DNA of 64,000 nt from Actinomadura sp. WMMA1423 (GTDB taxonomy: Bacteria > Actinomycetota > Actinomycetes > Streptosporangiales > Streptosporangiaceae), in the NCBI RefSeq assembly GCF_006547145.1, contig NZ_CP041244.1:3906001-3970000 (forward strand), in the 5' to 3' direction. Below are positions 23,817-31,434 of this stretch, piece by piece. The notes beneath the pieces were generated by a model. The model was not told the origin of the DNA and did no database searches. It was given only the letters and a program-made list of their open reading frames with translations. A program made the translations under genes and the position numbers. Each line of letters opens with the position of its first letter. Within the stretch, counting starts at the first letter, position 1.

Positions 23817-24167
23817 GCTTCTTGCTGTCTCCGGCGGAGTTCGACCCTGTTAACCAGGCGGAACACGGACCTCACCCCGACGGGACAGCGCACCCGCGGC
23901 CTCCGTTGGTAACTTTCAGTAGTCACTTGATCGCGAGAAGTGACCACGCGCCCTCTCGCCGCCTTGGCTCCCCGCGACGCTCCCGGCCCGCCATCGGGCC
24001 GGTGCGGCCACGTGACCGCCGCAGACGTCAGCGAAGGCGCACGCCGCCGGCCCGATGATCGCGAAGGAGGAGTACGGGCCGGGCGAGGGCTCCGCGGAGA
24101 AGCGCCCCACCGGGGTCATCGAGTCACGCAACCGCCGCTCGACGCGGCGAAACGGATGGAGAAGATC
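23817..24167. other. Long non-coding leader region before the secreted protein gene
   Basis: About 350 bp without a convincing gene. It holds a partial dyad around GTTAAC (23844-23856) and a 7-bp inverted repeat, GTCACTT (23922-23928) with AAGTGAC (23938-23944), around TCGCGA. These could be promoter elements for the gene at 24168. I see nothing else. Confidence 0.35.
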
Positions 24168-24599
24168 ATGCACAGCACCGCGAAGGTGGCCGGCAGTGCG
24201 CTGGCCGCAGCCGTCACCGCCGGCCTGCTGGCCGCGGGAGCCACGGTCGGCGCCCATCCATCGGCGACCGCCAGGGCCGTCGCGCCGCCCGCACCCGTCC
24301 CCACCAAGGGCGCGGCCGTGACCACCAAGGCCGCCAAGTCCCTGCCCCACACGTCCCTGATGAAGCGGACCGCCACGCGCATCGCCCTTGACGGCTGGTC
24401 CGCCGACCACGTCTGGCACAACACCGTCTACTGGACCGCCAACGTGCGCATCTACTCGGGCCGCTACGGCGCCTACACCAGGTGCAGCGACGGCAGCACG
24501 CGCTACGGCCCGCTGCAAGGCCCCGGCTACTGGAAGTTCGGCGGCAACTGCCTGGGAGCCGGTTCCCTGACCGGCTTCGGCGTCTACGGCAGCGGCTGA
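24168..24599 (+). CDS. Small secreted protein with two cysteines
   Basis: A 143-residue protein with a Sec signal peptide (VAGSALAAAVTAGLLAAGATVGA) and a likely cleavage near Ala-His or Ala-Arg around residues 29-38. The mature part has a Thr/Lys/Ala linker, then a compact Tyr/Trp/Gly-rich domain (HNTVYWTANVRIYSGRYGAY, TRCSDGST) with two Cys that could form a disulphide. It resembles small SH3-like or inhibitor-like secreted actinomycete proteins, but I cannot name a family. ATG at 24168 is 6 nt after GGAG; the ATG at 24156 is less well placed. Confidence 0.72.
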   Translation: MHSTAKVAGSALAAAVTAGLLAAGATVGAHPSATARAVAPPAPVPTKGAAVTTKAAKSLPHTSLMKRTATRIALDGWSADHVWHNTVYWTANVRIYSGRYGAYTRCSDGSTRYGPLQGPGYWKFGGNCLGAGSLTGFGVYGSG

Positions 24600-24631
24600 C
24601 CGGAAGCCCGCTCCGTTCACCACCCCACCCC

Positions 24632-24662
24632 AGCGGTCCCCGGGCGTCGCCCGGGGACCGCT
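24632..24662. terminator. Perfect 14-bp-stem hairpin between convergent genes
   Basis: AGCGGTCCCCGGGC (24632-24645) and its exact complement (24649-24662) flank a 3-nt loop, between the secreted protein gene and the reductase gene. Confidence 0.75.
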
Positions 24663-24724
24663 CCCGCGTGACCGCGCCCCCTGAGGCCGCCAGAGCGCCT
24701 GGCCGCCGGCGGACATCCGGTCCG

Positions 24725-25318
24725 CTAGGAGGCCGGGACGCCGGAGTCCGCCGCGCGGGTGTAGGTGGTGACGACGAGCCCGGAGTCGAAGGCGCGCGTG
24801 GCACCGGGGGTGAACGCCGCGACGGCGAAGGGGCCGTCGAACAGCGGGATCCCGGAGCCGATCACCATCGGATGGCGCTTGACGACCAGCGCGTCGATCT
24901 CGTCCACGAGAGCCCCGGCGAGCCTGCCGCCGCCCGCGAGCCAGATGTCGAGCCCGTCCCGCCGCTTCAACTCCCGGACGAGGCCGGCCGGATCCTCCGC
25001 GACGACCGTGACCGCGGGATCGTCGATGCCGAGCGTCGTCGAGACGACGTACTGCTCCAGATGCGGATACGGGCTGGTGATCCCCGCGGTCAGGGCGGGC
25101 TCGTAGGTGCCGCGCCCCATGACGACCGCGTCGAAGTGCCGGTTCGGGGCGGCCGCGATGCCGAGCGGGCCGCGGACATGGGCGGGCAGGGTCTCGGGGT
25201 ACTCGTCCACGATCATCTTCGCCGGCTCCCCCTCGAAGGGGAGGAAGTCGTACTGCCCGTCCGGCCCGGCGATGTAGCCGTCGAGGGTGGCGGCGACGTA
25301 GTAGACCAGCCTGCGCAT
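24725..25318 (-). CDS. Dihydrofolate-reductase-like RibD C-terminal domain protein
   Basis: A 197-residue protein of the DHFR/RibD_C superfamily often annotated as dihydrofolate reductase family. It starts RRLVYYVAATLDGYIAGPDG and has DAVVMGRGTYEPAL, LKRRDGLDIWLAGGGRLAGALVDE and the end SGLVVTTYTR. It should bind NADPH and reduce an unknown small substrate. The ATG at 25318 is chosen because the fold starts there; the ATG at 25354 lies in a dyad. It is divergent from a TetR gene that probably regulates it. Confidence 0.85.
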   Translation of the reverse strand: MRRLVYYVAATLDGYIAGPDGQYDFLPFEGEPAKMIVDEYPETLPAHVRGPLGIAAAPNRHFDAVVMGRGTYEPALTAGITSPYPHLEQYVVSTTLGIDDPAVTVVAEDPAGLVRELKRRDGLDIWLAGGGRLAGALVDEIDALVVKRHPMVIGSGIPLFDGPFAVAAFTPGATRAFDSGLVVTTYTRAADSGVPAS

Positions 25319-25347
25319 GCGATTGCCCCCATCACCTGAATCGAAGT

Positions 25348-25361
25348 ACTCCACATGGAGT
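25348..25361. promoter_or_regulatory. Dyad ACTCCA-CA-TGGAGT between reductase and TetR genes
   Basis: A 6-bp perfect inverted repeat with a 2-nt spacer in the 98-bp divergent intergenic region, with AGTACT motifs on each side (25346-25351 and 25373-25378). Candidate TetR operator. Confidence 0.45.
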
Positions 25362-25416
25362 GGTTTGAACTTAGTACTGTGGTTGCAGTGATTGCAAGTG
25401 GACGTGATGGAGCATC

Positions 25417-25995
25417 ATGCGACGCAACCCCGCCCGCCGGGCCGCCCTGCTGGACGCCGCCATCGAGGTCCTGGCCCGCGAGGGGTCGCGCGGCCTGACG
25501 CTGCGCGCGATCGACGCCGAGGCGGGCGTCCCCACCGGGACCGCCACCAACTACTTCGCCGACCGGGCCGACCTGCTCACCCAGGTCATGCACCGCACCC
25601 GCGAGCGCCTCACCCCCGACCCCGTCGCGCTGGCCGAGACGCTGCGGCAGCCGCCCACGCACGCGCTGGCCACCGAGCTGATGCGCCAGCTACTCGCGCG
25701 CATGCGCGCGGACCGGACCGGCTACCTCGCCATGCTGGAGCTGCGGCTGGAGGCGACGCGGCGCCCGGAACTGCACACCGCGCTCAGCGGCTTCCTCACC
25801 GCCGAGCTCGCGGAGAACATCCGCTACCACCTCGACGTCGGCCTGCCCGGTGACGCCACGGACGTCGCCCTGCTGTACTTCGCCATGATCGGCCTGCTTC
25901 TGGACGACCTCACCGTCCCCGCCATCACCGAGCCCTACGCGACCGACGAGCTGATCGAGAAGCTGGTGGCCCGGCTGCTGCCGGAAGGGGGTTAG
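25417..25995 (+). CDS. TetR-family regulator
   Basis: A 192-residue regulator with the HTH near the start (RRAALLDAAIEVLAREGSRG, then AEAGVPTGTATNYFADRADL). The C-terminal domain ends YATDELIEKLVARLLPEGG. ATG 25417 follows GGAG at 25409-25412. It is divergent from the DHFR-like gene and is the probable repressor of that gene. Its last 4 nt overlap the end of the convergent asparaginase gene. Confidence 0.9.
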   Translation: MRRNPARRAALLDAAIEVLAREGSRGLTLRAIDAEAGVPTGTATNYFADRADLLTQVMHRTRERLTPDPVALAETLRQPPTHALATELMRQLLARMRADRTGYLAMLELRLEATRRPELHTALSGFLTAELAENIRYHLDVGLPGDATDVALLYFAMIGLLLDDLTVPAITEPYATDELIEKLVARLLPEGG

Positions 25996-26969
25996 ACCGC
26001 CTGCTCGAAGACGCCCGGCGCGGGGCGTACGGCCCCGACGACGCCGTTCCCGCCGCGCACCTCGACGGTCGCCAGCTCGTCCAGGACGATCCGGTCGGAG
26101 CCGTCGCGGACGCCGAGGGCGCGCAGCAGCGCGACGGTCACGGGCGTCCGGGCCCGCATCGCACCGTCGTCGATCTTGACGGCCCCGGCGCGCCCGTCGG
26201 CGAACGCGAAGGCGTCCACGCCCTCGGCGCCGCACTTGACGAGCAGGCCGGGGACGGCGTCCATCAGCTGACGCTCCTCGCGGCGGGTGCCGGACGTCCA
26301 CTGCGGGTGCGTCCGCATGGCGTCGGCGACGCGCCGCTCATGGGTGCCCGGCTCGGAGAGGACGAGCGCCCGGAACGCCCGCGCGACGCCCGCGACGGAC
26401 ACGGCGAACAGCGGCGCCCCGCACCCGTCGACGCCGACCGCCGCCGCGCTCTCCCCGGAGAGCTCTTCGACGACCTCCCGGACGATGCGCTGCAACGGGT
26501 GGTCGGCGTCGAGGTAGGAGTCGGTGGGCCAGCCCGCCGTGACGCACGTGGCGAGCATCGCGGCGTGCTTGCCGGAGCAGTTCATGCGCAGCCGGGACAG
26601 GCCGCCGCCCGACCGGGCGACCGCCTGCTGGGTCGCGGGGTCGATCGGCCAGCTCTCGGGGCAGCGCAGGTCGTCGGCCACCAGCCCGGCGCCCGCGAGG
26701 ATCTTCTCCACCCCCTCGACGTGGAAGTCCTCGCCGGAGTGGCTGCCGGCCGCGAGCGCGAGCAGCTCGCCGCCGATCTCCAGGCCGCCGCGCAGCATCG
26801 CGACCGCCTGCATCGGCTTGTTCGCCGACCGGGGGAAGATCGGAACCTCGGCGTCCCCCACCCGGACGGCCACCGTCCCGTCGGCGGCAAGCCCGACCGC
26901 CGCCCCCCGGTGCCGGGACTCCACGAACCCGGAGCGCTCCACCTCGACCAGCACAGGATTGACGTCCAC
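25992..26969 (-). CDS. L-asparaginase II family protein (PF06089)
   Basis: A 325-residue protein of the Rhizobium-type asparaginase family. It begins NPVLVEVERSGFVESRHRG and carries the conserved FPRSANKPMQAVAML, GSHSGEDFHVEGV, RMNCSGKHAAMLATC, GVDGCGAPLFAVSVAG and KCGAEGVDAFA. The Ser-x-Lys, Cys and second Lys motifs are the catalytic set reported for this class. It hydrolyses L-asparagine to aspartate and ammonia in the cytoplasm. Monocistronic; about 220 bp of featureless sequence lies upstream. Confidence 0.9.
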   Translation of the reverse strand: MDVNPVLVEVERSGFVESRHRGAAVGLAADGTVAVRVGDAEVPIFPRSANKPMQAVAMLRGGLEIGGELLALAAGSHSGEDFHVEGVEKILAGAGLVADDLRCPESWPIDPATQQAVARSGGGLSRLRMNCSGKHAAMLATCVTAGWPTDSYLDADHPLQRIVREVVEELSGESAAAVGVDGCGAPLFAVSVAGVARAFRALVLSEPGTHERRVADAMRTHPQWTSGTRREERQLMDAVPGLLVKCGAEGVDAFAFADGRAGAVKIDDGAMRARTPVTVALLRALGVRDGSDRIVLDELATVEVRGGNGVVGAVRPAPGVFEQAV

Positions 26970-27191
26970 CGCACTCCTCCATCGACACGACGCCCGGCGT
27001 CCGGCCCGGCGGCTCCCGCCCCGGGCGGCAGGCCGAAGCGGCCCGCCACCGGAACGGGCCTCACCCGGGGGCGGACCCGCTCGCTTCCTTGGTCAACTAC
27101 CCGGCGGATCCCATGAAAGCGGAACCACGCTCAACGAAAACGGTCAGGTTGGACCATCCCGGCTTGACCCACCCGGACGGGCCCTGCGCCG

Positions 27192-28010
27192 TCAGCGGGG
27201 TCTGGTGGACAGGAGAGCGCGGGCTTCGGCCGGGGACATCGGCGGGCGCTGGGCCAGACGGGCCGCCTGGGCCGCGCGTTCCACGAGCTCCGCGTTCGCC
27301 GTGACCGGGCGGCCCTTGGCGAAGGTGACCGTGTCCTCCATGCCGACCCGCAGGTGGCCCCCCGCCGACAGTGCCGCGAACAGCACGGGCAGGGACGTGC
27401 GGCCCACGCCGGTGGCCGACCACGTGGCGCCCTCGGGGAGGGCGTCCACGGCGGCCACCAGGCTTCGAGCGTCGCCCGGCATCCCGCCCGGAACGCCCAT
27501 CACCAGGTCGCAGTGGACGTGCCCGCCATAAGGGAGCCCGTGCTTGTCCAGGAGGCGGTGCAGCGACGCGATGTGGCCGAGGTCGAACAGCTCGAACTCG
27601 GGAACGACCTCCAGTTCCTGGGTTCGCTTGTACAGCTCCACCATGAACGGCCACGGGTTCATGAACACGTCGTCGCCGAAGTTGACCGTCCCGCAGGTGA
27701 GCGAGCACATGTCGGGCTCGGCGTCCAGGACGCGGAGGCGGTCCTCGTACGGGTCGGTGACCGCGCCGCCCGTGGACAGCTGGACGATCAGCCCCGTGCT
27801 CTCCCGGATCGCCGTCACCGTGTCCCGCAGGCGGGACGGGTCGAGCGTCGGCCGCGCGTCGTCGTCGCGGATGTGCACGTGGATCACGGCCGCGCCGGCC
27901 GCCTCGCACTCCTTGGCCGTCTGGACCAGTTCATCCAGGGTGACGGGCAGGGCCGGAACGTCCGCCTTGGCGGACTCCGCACCCGTGGGCGCCACCGTGA
28001 TGAGCGTCAT
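27192..28010 (-). CDS. BKACE (beta-keto acid cleavage enzyme) family, DUF849
   Basis: A 272-residue TIM-barrel protein. It has TLITVAPTGAESAK, the metal-binding HVHIRDDDARPTLD (H-x-H), LIVQLSTGG, the Glu region in PEFELFDLGH and GGHVHCDLVMGVPGGMPG. BKACE enzymes condense a beta-keto acid with acetyl-CoA and cleave it to acetoacetate plus a new CoA ester (lysine fermentation Kce is the founder). The ATG at 28010 is preceded by GGGAG; two upstream ATGs lack that. It is divergent from dtd with 28 bp between. Substrate cannot be told from sequence. Confidence 0.88.
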   Translation of the reverse strand: MTLITVAPTGAESAKADVPALPVTLDELVQTAKECEAAGAAVIHVHIRDDDARPTLDPSRLRDTVTAIRESTGLIVQLSTGGAVTDPYEDRLRVLDAEPDMCSLTCGTVNFGDDVFMNPWPFMVELYKRTQELEVVPEFELFDLGHIASLHRLLDKHGLPYGGHVHCDLVMGVPGGMPGDARSLVAAVDALPEGATWSATGVGRTSLPVLFAALSAGGHLRVGMEDTVTFAKGRPVTANAELVERAAQAARLAQRPPMSPAEARALLSTRPR

Positions 28011-28038
28011 TGCTCCCATGGCGGCAGAATGCATGGTC

Positions 28039-28464
28039 ATGCGTGCTGTAGTCCAGAGGGTGAGCCAGGCGAGCGTCTCGGTGGAGGGCCGCGTCGTCGG
28101 CGCGATCGACGGGCCGGGGCTGCTGGTCCTCGTCGGCGTGACGCACGACGACGGCCCGGAACAGGCCCGCAGACTGGCCTCCAAGCTGTGGGGCCTGCGG
28201 ATCCTGGAAGGCGAGAGGTCGTGCTCCGACGAGAACGCGCCCCTGCTCGTCGTGAGCCAATTCACTCTCTACGGGGACGCGCGGAAGGGCCGCCGCCCGT
28301 CCTGGACGGCCGCCGCGCCCGGGGCCGTCGCCGAGCCGCTGGTGGACGCGGTGGTCAGCGAACTGCGCGCGCTGGGCGCGAAGGTCGAGACCGGGGAGTT
28401 CGGCGCGGACATGAAGGTCGCGCTCGTCAACGACGGGCCGATCACGCTGCTCCTGGAGGTCTGA
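28039..28464 (+). CDS. dtd: D-aminoacyl-tRNA deacylase
   Basis: A 141-residue protein with the complete DTD signature: it starts RAVVQRVSQASVSVEG, has the catalytic SQFTLYGDARKGRRPS motif and the NDGPITLLLE end carrying the Gly-cisPro-like loop. DTD removes D-amino acids (and Gly) from mischarged tRNAs in the cytoplasm. The ATG at 28039 is the start that aligns with the family; another is 6 nt upstream. The promoter must overlap the start of the divergent BKACE gene. Confidence 0.95.
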   Translation: MRAVVQRVSQASVSVEGRVVGAIDGPGLLVLVGVTHDDGPEQARRLASKLWGLRILEGERSCSDENAPLLVVSQFTLYGDARKGRRPSWTAAAPGAVAEPLVDAVVSELRALGAKVETGEFGADMKVALVNDGPITLLLEV

Positions 28465-28486
28465 CCGCGCCGGCGGTGAGCGCGGG

Positions 28487-28981
28487 TCAGCGGAACCCGT
28501 AGACCATCCCGACGAGCGCGGCGAGGGTCCCGGCGGTGGCGAGGAGGATGAGGGCGCGATCCTGCGGGACGAGGCGGCCGCGCACGTCCGAGGACACCAC
28601 CACCACGGTCCCGGTGTCGCCCTCGTCCGGGACGGGGCCCTGCTGGAACGGGTTGCGGATCCCGGCGAGCCGCCACAGCGCGTCGTTGCGGAGCCGCTGG
28701 TGGGCCGGGCCGCAGGCGAAGAGCCGGCCCCGGGTGCGCTCGGTGCAGGCGGCGCCCTTCGGCGTCAGCACCCGGCACAGGGTCGGGACGAGCGCGAACT
28801 GGTACAGGCACCACCCCACCAGGCCGAGCAGCGCGACGCGCCACGAGTGCTGCCACCACGCGAGCCCGGCGATCACCGCGAACAGGGCCCACCACGCCAG
28901 CGCGGACTCCCGGCGCGGGCGGCGCCGGGATCCTCCCCTCCGGATCGCGGGCGTCTCCCCTTTCCCCAGGTTCGGGACCAT
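28487..28981 (-). CDS. Membrane protein of unknown family
   Basis: A 164-residue protein. The N-terminus is Arg/Gly-rich, two TM helices follow (about residues 28-45 and 49-65), a central cytoplasmic or external loop contains three Cys (ALVPTLCRVLTPKGAACTER, LFACGP), and a third TM sits at the C-terminus (about 142-162). I do not recognise the family. A 7-bp inverted repeat (ATCGTCT at 29022-29028, AGACGAT at 29033-29039) lies 41-58 bp upstream and may be an operator or a weak terminator of the ygfZ gene. Confidence 0.65.
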   Translation of the reverse strand: MVPNLGKGETPAIRRGGSRRRPRRESALAWWALFAVIAGLAWWQHSWRVALLGLVGWCLYQFALVPTLCRVLTPKGAACTERTRGRLFACGPAHQRLRNDALWRLAGIRNPFQQGPVPDEGDTGTVVVVSSDVRGRLVPQDRALILLATAGTLAALVGMVYGFR

Positions 28982-29060
28982 CGGTAGGAATCCACCTTCC
29001 CCGGGCGGCGCTCAGTCAGAAATCGTCTTATCAGACGATATTCGCACCCGAGGCGGGCTG

Positions 29061-30047
29061 CTACCCGTGTTTCGCGGGGCGTCGGCGCAGGGCGATCTGC
29101 GCGTTCGCGCCCGTCTCCGGCGACACGACGACCTCCTGGGCCGCCGCGACGCCGCCCGCGAGCAGCTCGGCGTCCACCGGGACGTTCCGCTTGACCAGCG
29201 CGAGGGCGATCGGCCCCAGCTCGTGGTGCCGGGCGGCCGACCCGACGAACCCGATCGTCCGGCCCCCCGGGATCTCCACCGGGTCGCCGTGCGCGGGCAG
29301 CCGGTCGACGCTGCCGTCCAGGTGCAGGAACACCAGGCGACGCGGGGGGCGCCCGAGGTTGTGGACGCGCGCGACGGTCTCCTGCCCCCGGTAGCAGCCC
29401 TTGTTCAGGTGGACGGCCGTCTCCACGTACCCGGCCTCGTGCGGGATCGTCCGGTGGTCGGTGTCGAGCCCGAAGCGGGGGCGGTGCTCGGCGATGCGCA
29501 ACGCCTCGTAGGCCCACATCCCCGCCGGCCTGAGGTCGGACGGGAACTGCCCGCGCGGGACGATCCGCGTCGTCGTGCCCGCCACGTCCGGCCAGGACGG
29601 CCCACCGTCGGCGAGCCCGCTCGGCCCGGTGACCACCATGTACTCGTCCGACACGTCGGCGACCTCGACGCGCAGCATGAACCGCATCCGGTCGAGGAAC
29701 TCCGCCAGCGCGGGGGCCGTCCCCGGCTCGACGTGCGCCCAGACCGCCTCGCCGTCGTCGACGAGGAAGAGGTGGTGCTCGATGTGCCCGTTCGGGCTGA
29801 GCAGCAGCGCCTCGGTCGGCTCGGACGGCCTCAGCCCGTCCAGGTGCTGGCTCAGCAGGCTGTGCAGCCAGCTCAGCCGGTCCGGCCCCGAGACGCGGAC
29901 GACGCCCCGGTTGCTCCGGTCGACGAACGCCGTCCCGTCCTCCAGGGCGCGTTGCTCCCGCGCCGGGTCCCCGTAGTGCGCGGCGACCTCCTGGTCGGGC
30001 GCGTCGGCGGCGACGGCTCCGGGCGACTGCAGCAGAGGGCTCTCCAT
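29061..30047 (-). CDS. ygfZ: Folate-binding YgfZ/GcvT-like protein
   Basis: A 328-residue protein with the glycine-cleavage T-protein fold. The early part has FVDRSNRGVVRVSGPDRLSWLHSL; the defining motif KGCYRGQETVAR is at about residues 214-225. YgfZ proteins bind folate and help repair or assemble iron-sulphur clusters. I set the start at ATG 30047. The Fur-family regulator is encoded 41 bp upstream on the same strand, so both may be cotranscribed. Confidence 0.92.
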   Translation of the reverse strand: MESPLLQSPGAVAADAPDQEVAAHYGDPAREQRALEDGTAFVDRSNRGVVRVSGPDRLSWLHSLLSQHLDGLRPSEPTEALLLSPNGHIEHHLFLVDDGEAVWAHVEPGTAPALAEFLDRMRFMLRVEVADVSDEYMVVTGPSGLADGGPSWPDVAGTTTRIVPRGQFPSDLRPAGMWAYEALRIAEHRPRFGLDTDHRTIPHEAGYVETAVHLNKGCYRGQETVARVHNLGRPPRRLVFLHLDGSVDRLPAHGDPVEIPGGRTIGFVGSAARHHELGPIALALVKRNVPVDAELLAGGVAAAQEVVVSPETGANAQIALRRRPAKHG

Positions 30048-30088
30048 GCCGTCCAGACTATGTCGCGGGCGCCCGGACCGTGCCGCGG

Positions 30089-30505
30089 CTATGCCTCGCG
30101 GCAGTCCTTGCAGCGCCCGTACACGGTGAGGTGGTGGACGTCGGTCTCGAAGCCGAAGTCGCGCGCGAGGACGTCGGCCAGCCCGGCGGCCGCGCGCGGG
30201 TCGACGTCCTCGACGGTGTGGCAGCCCCGGCAGACGAGGTGGATGTGCTCGGCCTCGGCGGCGAGGTGGTAGTTCGGCGGGCCGTGCCCGAGGTGGGCGT
30301 GCTTGACGAGCCCCAGCTCCTCGAGGAGTTCGAGCGTCCGGTACACGGTGGAGATGTTCACGCCGCGGGCGGTGCGCTGCACCTCGGTGCAGATCTCCTC
30401 GGGGGTCGCGTGCTCCAGGTTGGTGACGGCCTCGAGGACCAGCTGGCGCTGCGGCGTAACCCGGTACCCCTTCGCCCGCAGCTCCTCCTGCCACGACTCG
30501 ACCAT
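30089..30505 (-). CDS. Fur-superfamily metalloregulator, resembles nickel regulator Nur
   Basis: A 138-residue protein with the Fur winged helix (YRVTPQRQLVLEAVTNLEHA, VNISTVYRTLELLEELGLV) and dimerisation domain. It has two CxxC pairs (Cys92/Cys95, Cys132/Cys135) for structural zinc. The HAHLGHG segment (69-75) and His124/His125 match the histidines I remember for the Ni site of Streptomyces Nur. The region LAAEAEHIHLVC lacks one His of that protein's second metal site. So Nur is the best guess, with Zur or another Fur as the alternative. It probably represses metal uptake genes elsewhere. Confidence 0.85.
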   Translation of the reverse strand: MVESWQEELRAKGYRVTPQRQLVLEAVTNLEHATPEEICTEVQRTARGVNISTVYRTLELLEELGLVKHAHLGHGPPNYHLAAEAEHIHLVCRGCHTVEDVDPRAAAGLADVLARDFGFETDVHHLTVYGRCKDCREA

Positions 30506-30634
30506 GCCCAGAGTCTAATCCCGGGCGGCGGTTCCGGTTGCGGCGTCCGGTTCTGCCGTGGGAAAACCCTCTTGCCTCGTCGCGCGGGCGTCGCATACGT
30601 TCGGGATACGCGCGAAAGGAGGTGGTCCTAAACA

Positions 30635-30673
30635 ATGGTTGCTTGTAGGACTCGCGAGGTGACTGTCCGCTAG
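30635..30673 (+). CDS. Candidate 12-codon leader/small ORF (MVACRTREVTVR)
   Basis: ATG at 30635 to TAG at 30671-30673. A near-perfect Shine-Dalgarno (AAAGGAGGTGG, 30615-30625) precedes it by about 10-12 nt, and promoter-like TTGCCT (30573-30578) and ATACGT (30595-30600) lie upstream with 16-nt spacing. Strong hairpins follow. No gene on this strand starts for 760 bp, so it is either an independent tiny gene or a regulatory leader without a local target. Confidence 0.4.
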   Translation: MVACRTREVTVR

Positions 30674-30692
30674 TCGCCGTTCCGCCTCGGAT

Positions 30693-30820
30693 CCCCCGCC
30701 TCCGGCGGGGGTAGCCGGTCGCGACGGTGACCGGCGAATACCAGGCAGTTACCCGGTCCCCGGACCGACGGACCCGTCCTGTCCGTCGCCCCGCCACCCG
30801 GCGGGAAGGTCCGGGGATCG
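30693..30820 (+). ncRNA. Candidate structured RNA: two hairpins plus three-way junction
   Basis: Hairpin 1: CCCCCGCC (30693-30700) with GGCGGGGG (30704-30711). Hairpin 2: GCCGGTC (30714-30720) with GACCGGC (30729-30735). Junction: CGGTCCCCGGACC (30754-30766) pairs with GGTCCGGGGATCG (30808-30820), 13 bp with one G-U. It encloses GACGGAC/GTCCGTC (30767-30773/30781-30787) and CCCGCC/GGCGGG (30790-30795/30800-30805). The strand is assumed from the small ORF upstream; the stems would also form on the other strand. I know no Rfam family that fits. Confidence 0.4.
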
Positions 30821-30835
30821 TTCATGTCCGGGGGT

Positions 30836-31321
30836 CTAGGAGACCTTCTTCAGCTGCGCCGACAGGTGGGACTGGAGCTCCTGCCCCATCGCGGCCATGT
30901 CGTACGCCCAGCCGAGGTCCTCGCCGATCAGGCCGTAGAGGCGGTGGCCGCCGGTGACCTCCTTGGCCGACTCCGTCCGGGCGACGACGTCGGTGTGCAG
31001 CTCCACCCGGTTGAACGCCACGTTCCCCACGTAGATCTCGACGATGCCGGTGGGGTGGGCCAGCGTCACCTCGACCTGGTGGTCGGGCCGGGGACGCCAG
31101 TAGCCCGTCTCCATGCCCAGCGGACGTCCGAGCGTGCCGTCCTCCTCGATCTTCCAGGTCCGGCTCGCGTACACCAGGAAGGGCTTCCCGACGTGCGTGA
31201 ACGAGATCTCCTGGCCGAAGTTGAACGACTCGATCGTCGGATAGCCGCCCACACCGGCGCCCTCCCAGGTGCCGAGGAGGAACTTCAGCGGCTCAAGGTC
31301 CGGGTGCAGCTCAACGTCCAT
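30836..31321 (-). CDS. Nitrobindin-family heme-binding beta-barrel protein
   Basis: A 161-residue protein of the nitrobindin/THAP4-like (FABP-fold) family. The signature LKFLLGTWEGAGVGGYPTIE is near the N-terminus, and GMETGYWRPRPDHQVEVTLAHPTGIVEIYVG follows in two stretches. A late His in the barrel is the expected heme ligand, though I cannot point to it with certainty. Nitrobindins bind ferric heme and NO and can isomerise peroxynitrite. A GTG 6 nt upstream is possible, but ATG 31321 is preferred. Confidence 0.9.
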   Translation of the reverse strand: MDVELHPDLEPLKFLLGTWEGAGVGGYPTIESFNFGQEISFTHVGKPFLVYASRTWKIEEDGTLGRPLGMETGYWRPRPDHQVEVTLAHPTGIVEIYVGNVAFNRVELHTDVVARTESAKEVTGGHRLYGLIGEDLGWAYDMAAMGQELQSHLSAQLKKVS

Positions 31322-31434
31322 GGGCACCGAGCGTAGCGGCGCGCGAAACCACCCGCGTCCCCGTGCGGGCCGTCCCCTCCGGTCCGGGACCGGCGTCCCT
31401 GTCCGGACCGGGACGGCGGCCCGATCATGTGAGC

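Noticed and set aside
30754..30820. Cloverleaf-like region considered as a tRNA
   Set aside because: The closing stem is 13 bp, only two inner arms exist, and no T-loop (GTTCRA-type) or anticodon arm is present.
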